A stretch of 64,000 nucleotides of DNA. Source: Trichoplax adhaerens. Its lineage: Eukaryota > Placozoa > Uniplacotomia > Trichoplacea > Trichoplacidae. Positions 27,696 through 39,219 of this stretch are shown here, piece by piece; the first letter of the stretch is position 1, and each line of letters starts with the position of its first letter. The stretch lies in the NCBI RefSeq assembly GCF_000150275.1, contig NW_002060944.1, forward strand, positions 9,631,513-9,695,512, in the 5' to 3' direction. The position numbers and the translations under genes are program-made. The notes below the pieces were generated by a model. The model did not search any database. It worked only from the letters and a program-made list of their open reading frames with translations, and was not told where the DNA came from.

Positions 27696-29602
27696 TTATT
27701 TTTTAGATTCAAATCTTTTCTTAGCCACTAATTGTCTGTAGGCTAAGATAGCCTTACTACGTTCGGCTAGGATACTTTGCTTTTCTGTAGTTGTCATATC
27801 CCGAAACTTTTTCTTTTTCCAATCGGCACCTCGATCATTCTCTTCTTTATTGTCGTAATCAACTTTTTTATCCTTTGATAGCAGCTTGTCAAGTAATAAA
27901 TTGCTGGCAACCTGTAAGACGAGCAAAATTATATCTTTAATTGCTAACATAATACGCATCGTTAGATAGTAATGCAAGGATGAATCGTACAGCTTTTTCG
28001 ACGCTTTTCCTAGGTTTTGCCGTTATTCTAGGAGGTTGTTGTACGACTTCACCAAATTTAATCTCGTCTGATTTAAATTGAAATCCAATATTGTGATATA
28101 ACTCTTATCCACATTGTATGCGGTATTATGTATACTATAAATCTTGTTAGATTACCTTTTAGTTCTTTAAATTCGTCATGTTTATCATCTTTTTTCTTTC
28201 TATTTTTTTCCTTTAATTTTTCTCTACGCACTTTTAGATACCTGAGTTTAATTGTAGTAATGAAATTCTTTTTCATTCATTTTAAAGGTATAAATTCATG
28301 GTACGTATAAAAATGATCTTGCTGCGATTGTATGATGATGACTACATCGCAAATACACTGACTATACGATCAGAACTATACTCTGCGTATAACGAAATCA
28401 GATCAAGCGGCCAGTCTACAGGCACTTATAAATCTGATCATAAAACTTTTGCAAATATACTACATTTGTCCATCTAACACACGAATAAACTTTAAGTTAT
28501 TATATTTACTGCATCTCGAGTTAAGTACAATACCATCCCATTCAAATTGCATAGCGTACACAAAGATAACCCTTTGACGCTAAAGTGTATTATGTATAAG
28601 CTCAAATCGACAGACATACTCTCTCCTTTTTGCTCTAATTTCTTTTAAATCTTTCATTTGTTCCGTTACAATTTCATTTGCTTCGCGATCTATGCGATCA
28701 TAGAATTTTTTCATGCTTTCATGAGGCTGTTTGGAAGCAAAATGGGGTTTGGGTTTCGATTTGTTAGATACTTTAGTCGTAGGACCTAAGTCATAAGATC
28801 GTAATTTAGTAATGATATGACTATTATATTGTCGTTATTTTTCACGATTCTAGTTAATTTGCTAATGCTAATAAAGTTGAACTGGACCTGTGAAAAATAC
28901 GAAGTGATCCAATACAATTTTACATAATAGCCCTAAGCCGTAGCACGCAGTAACTTACAACATATAATGTAATACGCCAAAGATTACTCGCACACTGCAA
29001 CAATACTATAGAGCACTATCAACAAATAGAAATAGTAGAGCAACGGTGTATCCCATTATAAGTCTCTTGTAATTATTAATAAAGCTATTTACTTTTACGA
29101 GGTCGAGGTTTCCTTTTTCTGTTTTCATTAGACTCTGGATTGTTCTTAAATTTTCTTTTAGGATGAGCGCCCTGTCTCTTGTCATTCGCTTTAGCCGCTG
29201 ATGGTGGACGATCATAAGTATCGCTTAATGAATGAAGACAAAATTTCGATTACTATAAGTAATGAGGTGATTTTTTACACAGTGTTTGCAATTATGAACA
29301 GAATCTATAGGCAGTTCAGCAGTCATTTCTTTAAACTTACGAAGAAATGATAGTCAATATCAGCGTACACTTAAATGCATACATGACTACAGTACTGTAT
29401 GAGGTCCTATAGATTATTTATACATGTACAGTATAGTACTGTATATTACAAGGCCAAAAACATGATTGCTATCTTATAGCTGTTTTAATATTCCCTTTAC
29501 TGCAAAATGATCTTTTTACCCTTTGCTATCTGCTTTTCTTGGTCCTCGATAGAAAGGATCGATGCTCTTTACTTTGCGAAATTTTTTTGCTGATTTCCCC
29601 AT
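27696..29602 (-). CDS. CCDC137: CCDC137-like coiled-coil protein
   Basis: Six exons on the minus strand: 29602-29520, 29223-29093, 28785-28620, 28241-28156, 28067-27991, 27911-27696, in continuous phase, giving 252 residues (human CCDC137 is about 289). Residues 1-127 are Lys/Arg-rich, with patches such as KSAKKFRKVK and KRKPRPRK that look like nuclear or nucleolar targeting signals. The family match lies in the C-terminal half: YLKVRREKLKEKNRKKK (a charged coiled coil), DEIKFGEVVQQPPRITAKPRK (about 156-176, the best conserved block) and ERSKAILAYRQL near the C-terminus. In vertebrates the protein is nuclear/chromosomal and binds RNA; that role is transferred, not shown. The ATG has G at +4 but a weak -3 base. 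It is divergent from NUBP1 with about 2.3 kb between starts. Confidence 0.88.
29392..29453. repeat. Short palindromes of the TACAGTACTGTA type
   Basis: Lies in the first intron of CCDC137. It contains TACAGTACTGTA, a perfect 12-bp palindrome, and about 35 bp later ACATGTACAGTATAGTACTGTATAT, with internal self-complementarity. The same TACAGTAC/GTACTGTA words recur at 9085-9130, 31000-31140 and 31610-31650, so they look like a family of short palindromic repeats. Confidence 0.6.
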
Positions 29603-31907
29603 AGAGTGAAAATTATCCCGATAACGCTATAGAAAATACATAAGAAGAAACCATGGTTAAAGTTATCTGCATAAGCTTTAACTTTCTATTGCTGTTGATA
29701 CAACAGTTACCTAGAACGCGGAACTAAGAGTGATAATAGACTACGAAACCGAAGGATGGCTTCGGAATTACATGTTTTAAATCATACTACCAATCGATGA
29801 TTGTTACTACGAATAAGATTAGTCATCAATGCTAATAGTCATAGAGTTATATCACTAACATGAAATAGTAGTAAAATGCAATGCATTGATGAAAAATAGT
29901 AAAATGATATACTATACCCATCGTGGTACATTTCCAATACGAGCATGTGCTCACTGTAGCAAGTTAGTTTAGAGTGAGAGGACTAGAACTGCTAATAGAC
30001 TATTTGAGAGTAGATAGCTTGCACTTTGCATGGTTTAATAGCATCAATCGATGCTCATTACTAGCTTACTTACTCGCTAACAACTTATATGATACTAAAT
30101 TTCAATAATCAGTTTGTGAGTCTATCTAAAGTTTGATTTGTCAAGCTGCTACTATTTCCAAAGTCATAAATGAATTTGAATCAGCCGGTGAGCGTCACAA
30201 ATATGATCTAATATTATGATGGTAAGATTTAGTAGGTATAGCAGTATGATGTATCATGCTACTTAAAAATTGAACTGAAGTAGCATTTATTTCAGATACC
30301 ATTGCTGCCACAATAAATACAAGAAGTGGATGAAACGTAGGCTTGCCTGGACAAGTGGACATCCTTGAATATCAACAGTAATGATGACTAAAATGTTGTC
30401 TACTGTCGATTGCAATCATCCAGGTATTGAAATGATCATTTCATGCATACTCGTATGTGCTCCTATCCTAACGACTAACATTACCGCTGAAGCAATTTCC
30501 TATCGCACACTTGTGTAAATTACATTTGGCGGGTATCAGAGGACTACAGGAGATTCATGCTATTCGCCATGCTGCATACTAGCCTCCATCCTTCATTGAA
30601 TGTCATGATCAATATCAAAATAGATCAAAATGCCGGCAAGAAAGCAGCTTGCCATTTGACCTCATGCAAAGCAGCATTACAGCTCCTGCAAGCCGTAAAC
30701 TAAGACATTGCACCGACATACATCTAACAAGGTCATAGTAAGAAAATTCAAGAATTGAACCAGTTGTAAAAGTACATTAAGGATATATGCTGCTTACTTG
30801 AGAAATCTTTCTTTTCAGGTAGCTGGAGGCGATCAGAATGCTGCACAACTGGAGCAGCTCGTCTGTTGGAGCTCAGGCTTAAGTGAATATGTTGGCTACT
30901 CTGTGTCTGTATTAGTCCACTCGATCCTATACTGTACGTTATGCCCTTATCGCTGACTGGGTGGGCGTCAAAAATTACAGTGCCTCCAGAATAAGAAGTA
31001 TCGTACACTGTACACTGTACATTGTACACTGTACTGTACGTTTTCAGTACAGTACAGTACTGTACACTGTACTGTACATACAGTACTTTACAATATATTG
31101 TACTTTACTTTACAGTGTACAGTACTGTAGCTGGCGAGCTTACTTCTGACATCTCGTTGCTATGGTATGTTCTTATCAGTCCGCAGGATAACATACTATA
31201 GCTTATACCTGCAGCATCGGCTGTAAGTGTCTATCGATTTGCTATGGTTTGCTGATATTGTTACTCGATCTTCCTCAGGTCTCCTCAACTTCATAGTCTG
31301 CCTTATGGTTAAAAGAGACAGTGCTTGCTGTAACTAGCGATGGACTAAACCTTATTTTGATATGATGTGTCTTTAGCAGTCTGCTCGTTTTGATAATGTT
31401 TCGTTTAATTAAGCTATGCCAGGGATTTGTTCGAGTTTTCTTCTTAAAAGTCCTAAACTCTGCGTGCATAGTATGGCTGCGCTGAGCTGCTTTAGTCGAT
31501 CGGGTCTTACCATTGCCACATCCAATATAATTCATGTGCCTCATTTCCCTTTTTATACAAACTCTATTTTCTTACAGCTTGTTTGGTCACTCTGATTTAC
31601 CCTGTCTGCCACAGTGTACAGTATTTCACAGTACAGTCTATATACTGTAATCGACAGTTCTATGGACTGTACGCCAGCCTATGCAATGGATTGGAGACCC
31701 TACCGAACAGTCGATTGGACTCAGTAGTAAACTACAGTATAGTCAACTCTGCTGAGTCATCGGCTGCAGGCAGAATAGGGTTGCATCGATGCAGCCAAGA
31801 GCAATCGACGTTGGTTGGCTATGCTAGCAGGCCAAATTAGAATAATAATCGTTCTAATATTAATTAGCATTGGATTGCTGAAGAAATAACGTTAAAGAAT
31901 CGTCAAA
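29603..31907. other. Divergent intergenic region CCDC137/NUBP1
   Basis: Holds the 5' flanks of both genes. It is less AT-rich than most of the window between about 30.3 and 31.8 kb. Open frames at 30748-31029 (-), 31275-31544 (-) and 31583-31840 (+) show no recognisable domain, and the first also reads open for about 46 codons on the opposite strand, so none is called. Palindromic GTAC-rich repeats are at 31000-31140. No TATA box or CpG-like promoter can be pinned down. Confidence 0.5.
31000..31140. repeat. Dense GTACA/TGTAC palindromic cluster
   Basis: About 140 bp built almost entirely from ACTGTAC, CAGTAC and GTACATAC words, such as CACTGTACACTGTACAT and CAGTACAGTACAGTACTGTA. Because the words are their own reverse complements, the whole stretch can fold back on itself in many registers. 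Remnants of the same words continue at 31610-31650. Confidence 0.85.
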
Positions 31908-33925
31908 ATGGCCGATGTTCCAACCAATGCACCTATAGGTTAAAATTCTATCTGTAATCATGTAGGATCGTATTATGAGTAGAAGAATTTGTCATGCACT
32001 TTTGAGTTGCTAACTTCTGCTACAATGCTCGGGCAGTCATTGCAGATTTGCAATCTTTTACAAGACAGGATGTACTAGAAGTAGGTTATGCTTTCATTGA
32101 TAAACCTTGAATGATACCTTTTCTACGTATAGAATGCCCCGGTACTCAGAGCCAACAAGCTGGTAAAGTTTCTGCATGCAATGGTTGTGCAAATCAACAG
32201 CTATGTGCTTCGGGAGCTTCATTACCTCCTGATCCAGGTATCAATGCTTACACGTAGTTTTGCTATTGCCATGGATATCTGGTGACGAGGGATCGTTTAA
32301 TAAATGTTTAAATCCTCTATTCGACAGCCATTGAAATTATTAAACAGCGCTTACAGACAGTAAAACACAAGTTACTAATACTATCTGGTAAGGGTGGAGT
32401 GGGTAAGAGCTCTTTTACTGCACATTTAGCACGTGGTTTAGCCACCAATGAAGATGAAGATGTAAGTGCTAGTGCAGTATTGCCTTATGCCTGTTTGTTG
32501 TTTTTGCTACCAAATTTCTACGAGTATATATCGAATCGTCAGTTTATCCTTCTCTCTCGATACAATAATGGCTTAGATTGCTATCCTTGATATTGATTTA
32601 TGCGGTCCGTCTATACCAAGAATAATGGGAGTGGAAGGACACCAGGTAAAAATAAACCTGCTTATGTACAATTTGGGTCCATGTATGCAATGATCAAAAA
32701 TTTAACATAGTCTTACTGGATGGGTTTTACTCGTTAAACTTTAACTCGTATACACATTGATAGGTGTTTCAAAGTATGTCTGGTTGGTCACCTGTGGTAA
32801 GAGAATGGTCATGTCATGTTGCAGTCAATAATTATTAATTAATCTATCACTTGATGAACAATTTTATTCATAATAATCTATCCATTAACTTGCAGTTTGT
32901 CGAAGATAACCTATCCATCATGTCAATCGGATTTCTCCTATCTGGCCCAGCTGATGCCGTTATTTGGAGAGGTCCAAAAAAAAATGGTAGAACTGACCGT
33001 ATTGAATTTGAAATGTTGAAAACTTTTAAAATAATTGTAAAAATTTCCATTCATATCTAGGTTTAATTAAGCAGTTTTTGAGAGATGTAAACTGGGGAGA
33101 ATTAGATTATTTACTGATTGATACGCCGCCGGGAACCTCGGATGAACATATCTCAATTGCACAATATCTAAAAGGTGCTGGTGTTGATGGTGCTATTGTA
33201 ATAACCACACCTCAGGTAGAATATTACGATCGTATCACATACTCTAGCGTAAGGCTATTTCAATAATGCAATTCAAAGTAGCTCACCTGCTGCATACTGC
33301 TTTTAGGAAGTAGCTCTTCTTGACGTTCGTAAGGAAATAAGTTTTTGTAAAAAAGTTGGTATTCCAGTTCTTGGTGTTGTAGAAAATATGAGCGGCTTTA
33401 TATGTCCAAAATGCAAGGCAAGATGAATGTTTTGGTAGCGAATGATTTAAAATTGCGTTTCAATGCTAACCCAAATGTTGATTTAGCACAATTGAACATA
33501 CTATTTACAGACGGAGTCGCAGATATTTCCCCCTACAACGGGTGGTGGACGGCAAATGGCAATAGATATGGATGTCCCATTTATTGGTAAAATTCCGTTG
33601 GATCCAAGAATAGGTTATTAAAATAATCCTATTATATACTTTACCTAAAAACTTTTCGGTACCAGACCCTTTCGTCAAATCTAAATTGATCTTGTAATTC
33701 ACTCTTAGGCAAATGTTGCGATGAAGGAATATCCTACTTTTCCGAAGTCCCTGATTCACCCGCTACTAAGGCCTACAAAAATATTATTGAAGGTCAGAAT
33801 CAACATTTTACTAAATTCTAATGCGCGATACCTCTTTTCCTTACGTTAGTCCGCTTTTCTTTTTAGAAATTCGAAAATTTTGTGCTAGTAAACCTGCAAA
33901 TGACGCCTCTGAAGTAGAAAACTGA
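31908..33925 (+). CDS. NUBP1: Cytosolic Fe-S cluster assembly P-loop NTPase NUBP1/Nbp35
   Basis: Scaffold ATPase that builds [4Fe-4S] clusters with NUBP2/Cfd1 in the cytosol. Eleven exons: 31908-31938, 32133-32237, 32328-32461, 32577-32645, 32764-32796, 32896-32986, 33061-33215, 33307-33417, 33511-33613, 33709-33792, 33867-33925; 324 residues (human 320). The N-terminal cluster motif is complete (Cys12-X13-Cys26-X2-Cys29-X5-Cys35). The deviant Walker A is [10 protein letters not shown] (about 65-74), followed by [11 protein letters not shown], the Walker B-like [10 protein letters not shown], and the bridging CPxC at Cys239/Cys242 (CPKCK). The ATG is in strong context (A at -3, G at +4). The exon 8 donor is GC (AAG|GCAAGA), the only way to join CPKCK to [13 protein letters not shown] in frame; all other introns are GT-AG. 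All essential residues are present, so the gene appears intact. Confidence 0.97.
33418..33510 (+). other. GC-AG intron in NUBP1
   Basis: The exon ends TGCAAG and the intron begins GCAAGATGAA; it ends TATTTACAG. A GC donor normally needs a strong surrounding consensus, and AAG|GCAAG has it. No GT donor nearby would preserve the conserved CPKC-K-[KT]-ESQIFPP junction. Length 93 bp. Confidence 0.88.
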
Positions 33926-34379
33926 TTAGCAATCACTTCTAAAACCTGCATATTGTAATTGTTGATATTTTTTAAACTTTTATCACATGATTAATTGTTG
34001 AGAAAAAATTTTATGCTTAATCCAATTATTTAATTGAACACTCGTATATTGACTACATAACAATGATGATGCATACAAACAAATTCATCCTTGAAGAAGA
34101 TTCCATGTGTAATTTCTGTCATTTATGTTCAAACAGGAAAGCTGACATATCTACGTAATTACTATAATTAACATTTTCATTTGCTAAGAGATACTAAGTT
34201 TATAAAGATGGTACTGTTTATTGAAAGATATAAATATCACTTTTTGGATTTTCAAATGTATAGATTATTTTACGGCGTTTTAGATTGTTTCAGCCTGATG
34301 ATTGAACGTTCAATAAGTTTTGAACAAATAATTATTTTAACAAATTAATCAGCTTATTCAAATTTTCTGTTATGCAAAC
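33926..34379. other. 3' flank of NUBP1
   Basis: AT-rich sequence with no recognised gene; probably contains the NUBP1 3' UTR and polyadenylation site, which cannot be placed with confidence. Confidence 0.5.
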
Positions 34380-35340
34380 TCCATTGTTTTAGATAAGTTC
34401 GTATCGATATCATTCAAGTCACTCCAAAAATGTGACAAAATAAAATTATTATATAAAATTTGTGCTGTAATTGTCAGCAGATTAATAGGAATCAAGTATT
34501 ACGGATGAAAATTGCGTTTAATCAACTATAATTATGTGGCACCTGCCAGTGTAAATTATATTATTGATACTATACGTGTATTATCTATAAATGTACGGGT
34601 AAGAAACTCTAGCATGATTAAAAGAAAGAACTTAGGATCTGCTAATTAATTCGAAATTTGTGACGTTTATAGCTTTGTACGATTCATAACGGTAGTTATT
34701 TCAGTTAGATCATTTTTGATTTAAGTTATCATCCTTTTTCTAACGCTAATTTGTTGAAAATATTAGATCATATTCGAGGTTAAACTAATTTACGGTCATG
34801 CTTTTAATTATGATAATAATTTCTAATACAACTTTGAATTTAAAAAATTGGTAACTTTCCAGCTTGGATTACAAGGATTAGATTACAATCCTATTTCAAT
34901 TTACAAAGGCTTTTAATAACTCAAGATTATTAACTGCTGTAAATCGAACATTGACTTGACCCTTTATTTTGCCAGACTGGTAACAAATTGATCATCGCAA
35001 GTTTAAATTGTTTCCCACATTAATAGATCTGTGATTAGAAACAAGAATATAATAATACATGGCTTAAATATTTACAACATTATGCTTGATCATTTAATAA
35101 ATATTTGTCCATAGTTTCTGTGATAAATAAATCAAGATAAATAATGTATACGTGTACAGTTACAAAAATAGGCTGTAGTTCAATCCTCGATAATGGCTTA
35201 ACCCATAACTGGGCAATAAGTAATCAATTTTTTAGTAGACCTTGTGTTACAAATCTAATTTACTAAAGTCTTCCATTATCTTTTGCATAAGTAAACTATC
35301 GCAACCAGTCCTAATGTTTTAACGCGCGAATCGGGTCGTA
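34380..35340. repeat. Duplicated block A, copy 1
   Basis: Aligns along almost its whole length, in the same orientation, with 45586-46560. Shared landmarks: TTTTAGATAAGTTCGTATC, AGATTAATAGGAATCAAG, TAATTATGTGGC[AG]CCTG, TTTTTAGTAGACCTTGTG and TAATGTTTTAACNNACGC[AG]. Small indels and substitutions are spread throughout, and no long frame is preserved, so it is probably non-coding. It is followed almost directly (about 70 bp) by block B, whereas in the second copy OXLD1 lies between the two blocks. Confidence 0.88.
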
Positions 35341-35410
35341 GTCTATCCTACGAAATGAGATTTTCGTTTATGATTTTAATACGGTTCCCTAATTGGACCG
35401 TTATTAATTC

Positions 35411-36445
35411 ATAGGATCTTGTATGGATATCTACTTGTATTCTTGTAGTGTACAAAATCAACAGTACTGTGTAGAGGAGAATGGAGATCCTTTGCAATGT
35501 TGCATCATCTGATGAAATTTATTACAAAGTCAGAGTTTACTGCATTAAACTCGCATTTGCACTAAGTCATCTATGTTGATATAGATCCAATATCCCTACA
35601 GCCTACTCAATATAACCTTGCCAGCAGAAGTATGTGACTTCTGTTTAGCTTAGTAGTGTTGTACCTATAAATCGTGACAAGTAGAGAAATCCTTCTAGGC
35701 GAATGTGTATCTGATACAGTATCCATCATACTTTGGCGTGAACCGGTGAACGATCCCTTGACTATCTCAACAATTGCTTCCTGAAATGAACAAGGTAGAC
35801 TAAAATAATCATGATTTTACCGACAAACCTTTGGTACATAGGCATATCTGCAAGCTAACTTGCCCTTTGAATGGAAGAATGCAGTTGCATTGGCCATTTT
35901 ATCTCCTCTTAAAGTAGCCAACACATAATGCTATTGGCTTGATTTTAGCAACAATATCACAAAGTTGCCGACAATATGATGATAAAATAGCAGCTTGTGA
36001 TTGTTATATATAGATGCAGTACTATATCTACTTATTAGTATTTACGATATAGAGTACTTAGATTGTGGAATCACTTAAATTAATAGACTATAATTTCGCT
36101 GTATATTCTTATAAATATATATATTTCTACTTAAACGTGTTTTACACACACATTAATCGTACCATATATAAAGTAATTTGGGAAATGTATAAATAAATGA
36201 TTCTGATTAATCAATTAACGATTCTTAATTAAATCTACTACCAATTACCACGAACATAAGAGTAATCCATTTAGATTAGATCAAAAATCTCTGTTAACTT
36301 AATGAATAGCCCACTCTACATTTAGTGAAGGAGAGGGGTAGTTAATATGTCATCTCGCTGGCTTAAGGCCAATTTGATGAGTTGCTGTCGAAAGTCGATA
36401 GAAAGACTGCCGGCTGCTGGCCTTGAAATTGGGATCCACTACTGA
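35411..36445. repeat. Duplicated block B, copy 1
   Basis: Aligns in direct orientation with 47560-48980. Near-identical stretches include AGGATCTTGTATGGATATCT through about 160 bp, GTAGAGAAATCCTTCTAGG to CCCTTGACTA, and GACTGCCGGCTGCTGGCCTT near the end. Two length differences stand out: this copy has about 260 bp (36003-36262) absent from the other, and the other has about 650 bp (47713-48363) absent here. A short open frame on the minus strand (MANATAF... ending at about 35830) is shared by both copies but is not conserved in the more diverged third copy. Confidence 0.88.
36003..36262. mobile_element. Candidate small insertion in block B copy 1
   Basis: Present between CTTGTGATT and GTAATCC in this copy; the second copy reads straight through as CTTGTAATCC. 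The roughly 260-bp segment is very AT-rich and flanked by similar GT[GA]AT[TC] words, which could be a degraded target-site duplication. No open frame or clear terminal inverted repeats. It could equally be a deletion in the other copy. Confidence 0.4.
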
Positions 36446-36639
36446 ATTATATTACTTCAATATCTTAAACTAAATACAGCTTGGTTCATCAACTGTTGGA
36501 CGATATCATTAATAGCTGAACCTTCTATAATAAGGCTGTGCTGTAAGTTTAGCATCTAACACGTGCTATACAATAAATGGAGAGTTTATAAAGCTTGCAA
36601 CGATTATTATTATCGTATTTGCTCTTTTTCTCTACAAAT

Positions 36640-37220
36640 CAATGGCATTTCTTATACTCGTACTCTACGCGTGCAACACGTTCGTGACATGCTCTTCAAC
36701 TAAATAAAATGTTAACATGATTATTTGCATTAATTGATATTCTTTATTACTATGCTATATGCACCGCCTTCTTGTTATTAATGGCTACTAGCTAACCTCC
36801 ATCTCACTTCAATAACCCTAAATTCTAGTTTTAAATACTGTACCCAACTTCAAGTAATGGCTATCACGCCATACAAATGCCTGAATCTAATACAAGACGC
36901 TATCGTAGTATTTCACAAATACCAAATACAAACCAAAAGATAGAGAAATTACTATTTGATGCTAGTGTATCCTTTTTTACATTACAGTATCTTATACGTA
37001 AATCTATTAGCAGCTATTAAGATTAAGATTAACATTAACATTATTGACATTACAGATTGACTATATAGAGACAGGGGATACAAGGTGAAGGTACTAATTA
37101 ATCAATCGACTACGCCGATGTTTAGTAATTTCGTAATGATATTTTGTTAGCATTTATTGAAAATTTTATATAGGACCTATCAACAGCTTTATGACTGGAG
37201 AATTATGTAGATAAAGGCAT
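36640..37220. repeat. Duplicated block C, copy 1
   Basis: Aligns in direct orientation with 44890-45445. Shared landmarks: GGCATTTNTTATACTC[GA]TACTCTACG[CT]GTG, AATNCAAACCAAAAGA, TTTTTTACATTACA, GATATTT/GATATATTT and TATAGGACC[TC]ATCAACAG followed by ACTGGAGAATTATGT. Indels are more frequent than in block A. No coding potential recognised. Confidence 0.8.
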
Positions 37221-37339
37221 TACTAGACTGTACTATTTTACTCATATTTTAGTTATTGAAATAGGCATCTCTAGAATAATCAGCAAGCATTATTATGCCT
37301 ATGCTTTCTTAGCTAAACTATTAGTAGACTCGTAGTATT

Positions 37340-37745
37340 GCGTTAGGTCTCTGTAGTGGTTTAAATTTCCTCATTACAAATTTCGATTGTAACAATGTGT
37401 GTAACCTTAAAAATCCTTGACGATATCGAATTTCACTTAACTATTAATCTATCTTACAGTTATTCAAATAGAAAGATAAAAACCGAATAGAATCTTGTAT
37501 ACTCACGGACAATCAGAAATACTTTCACAGTGTGTAAGTAAACAGTATACTGGAGACTCTTTCCAATATTTTAAATCATCTAATGAAATTTAATTTATTT
37601 CAAATTCAGAATTAACTGCATTAATCTCGTTCTAGCAATAAACAATCGACGTGCATATTGATGTTTATTCAGTATTCCTACAATCTACTCAACATAACCA
37701 TATTAGCAGAACTATTTGACACATGTTTAAATTGGAATTATTGAT
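37340..37745. repeat. Partial, diverged copy of block B
   Basis: CTCTGTAGTGGTTTAAATTT through AACAATGTGTGTAACCTT matches 47440-47500, and GGAGACTCTTTCCAATA through ATTCCTACAATCTACTCAAC matches the 35480-35640 part of block B. It is more diverged than the other copies and lacks the later parts of the block. Confidence 0.65.
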
Positions 37746-38542
37746 TATACGCGTATAATTATAATAACTAGTAGTTTAGCCTGTCGCGTTGCTGACGGAT
37801 CGTGACTCACAACATTAGTTTATATTACAGTTATTGTACTACAGTATTGCAAATATTAATGTAAATACATGTCATAGAATTGTAGTATTTTACAGTTTAC
37901 CCATCGTGCATCGTCACAACCGATGATGATTACGCGCTATGTTACTGTATAGCGGAAGGCCAGCAACCCATTGTCAAAATATTTTCTAAGACAGAAATCA
38001 AGGGTATAGAACTTGTAATTTCGTTATGATAATTCTTCGATAACGCTATTTTTAGAAGTTATTAATATCCAATCTGTGAGTCACTAAAGATCATCATCAC
38101 AACAATTCGAATCTTAATTAACTTTCTGCGCTGATATATCTTTGGAAAAGGTACACATTTCTGAAGGCACAGTACTATACCGTATGTGTCTCGTTGACAT
38201 CTTTTTAAATGGAGCTCTTGCAATAGTAGGGAATCGTAATTCACCCAGATTCAATAACCAATGACAATAAATATTATAGCTTTCTAGCTATTGTTGAAAT
38301 ATTTTATGATCATTAGCTGCTCTCTTGGAGTTTTATATATTATTTCTTAGCTTTAAGGATATATAAATTTCTTCATAATGGATATGTGTGTGATATTTTC
38401 GGCAATAAGATAGCTGAAGATCCAAAAGGTTGAAGTATACAATAAAGAACCAAGTATTAGAGAAATGTTCTTATTTTTATTTTAAGAAATGTTGGCAAAT
38501 ATGAGAACAGTGCAGGCTACCTTAGCTTTACGAGGTATATTG

Positions 38543-38755
38543 CTATAAGTATAGTATTTTTGGTGTGTCCGTACATGTAATATCATGGCTTACATTAAAA
38601 CATCGCACAAACTCTGTGCCACAGAGTTCATCAGGTGCTTCCAATAGGTGTTGATGACCGATAGGTACCTCATCCCATACTAAAATCGATGCTCCTTGAA
38701 GTAATCTACCAGATACCTGATATAGCATGATGAAGTTTCGTCTAAAATACGTCAT
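38543..38755 (-). pseudogene. Possible Helitron/PIF1-like helicase remnant
   Basis: A 70-codon minus-strand frame contains LLQGASILVWDEVPIGHQ followed by HLLEAPDELC. This is the arrangement around the Walker B motif of PIF1-type helicases carried by Helitron transposons ([AS]-x-[LI]-[IL]-[IV]-W-D-E-x-[PS]-[MI], then x-H-[RQ], then [LF]-E-A-[LP]-D). The Asp-Glu pair is at about 38669-38674. Neither the Walker A segment upstream nor the GGK/GDFRQ segment downstream was found, so at most a short decayed fragment remains. The match is by eye and could be coincidence. Confidence 0.35.
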
Positions 38756-39219
38756 TATTGCGGACTACGGATAGCACGATAGCAATGAACTTCCAATACC
38801 TCACACAGATTTGAGAAATATCTTTAAATACTAATTTTTCCCTATAATTCTGAGTTGTCATACATAGATTATATAGCTAGCAAAGCACCGCAGTTACTTT
38901 CGTTTCTTTGTGATCTTGTCAAAGAAATACCAATTACAAAATTTAGAATTTATCGTCTTTACCTTGCTAATTTGGTTACACGTCATTCGTATTAATACTT
39001 AGCTTACTACAGCATACGCGTACTTTAAAATGATTGATTGATAAAATTGCATTTTGGCTTTAATTCCGTCTCTTTTTTTAATTTTCTCTTATACCTATAT
39101 ATAGCTAGCAAAGTACTGTGATATGAAATAAGAGATTCACTTCCGTTTATTTTTAGATAGTAACAAAATGTTTGCAACTACGTTATTATGATTTCATTTT
39201 ATCTCTTCAGTAAATTACT

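Noticed and set aside
29288-29342. Minus-strand string F-K-E-M-T-A-E-L-P-I-D-S-V in CCDC137 intron 1, considered as an extra exon
   Set aside because: Its phase does not fit the flanking exons, which already join correctly, and it does not match the family.
30748-31029. 93-codon minus-strand frame between CCDC137 and NUBP1
   Set aside because: Part of it also reads open for about 46 codons on the opposite strand, it ends in the palindromic GTAC cluster and no domain is recognisable.
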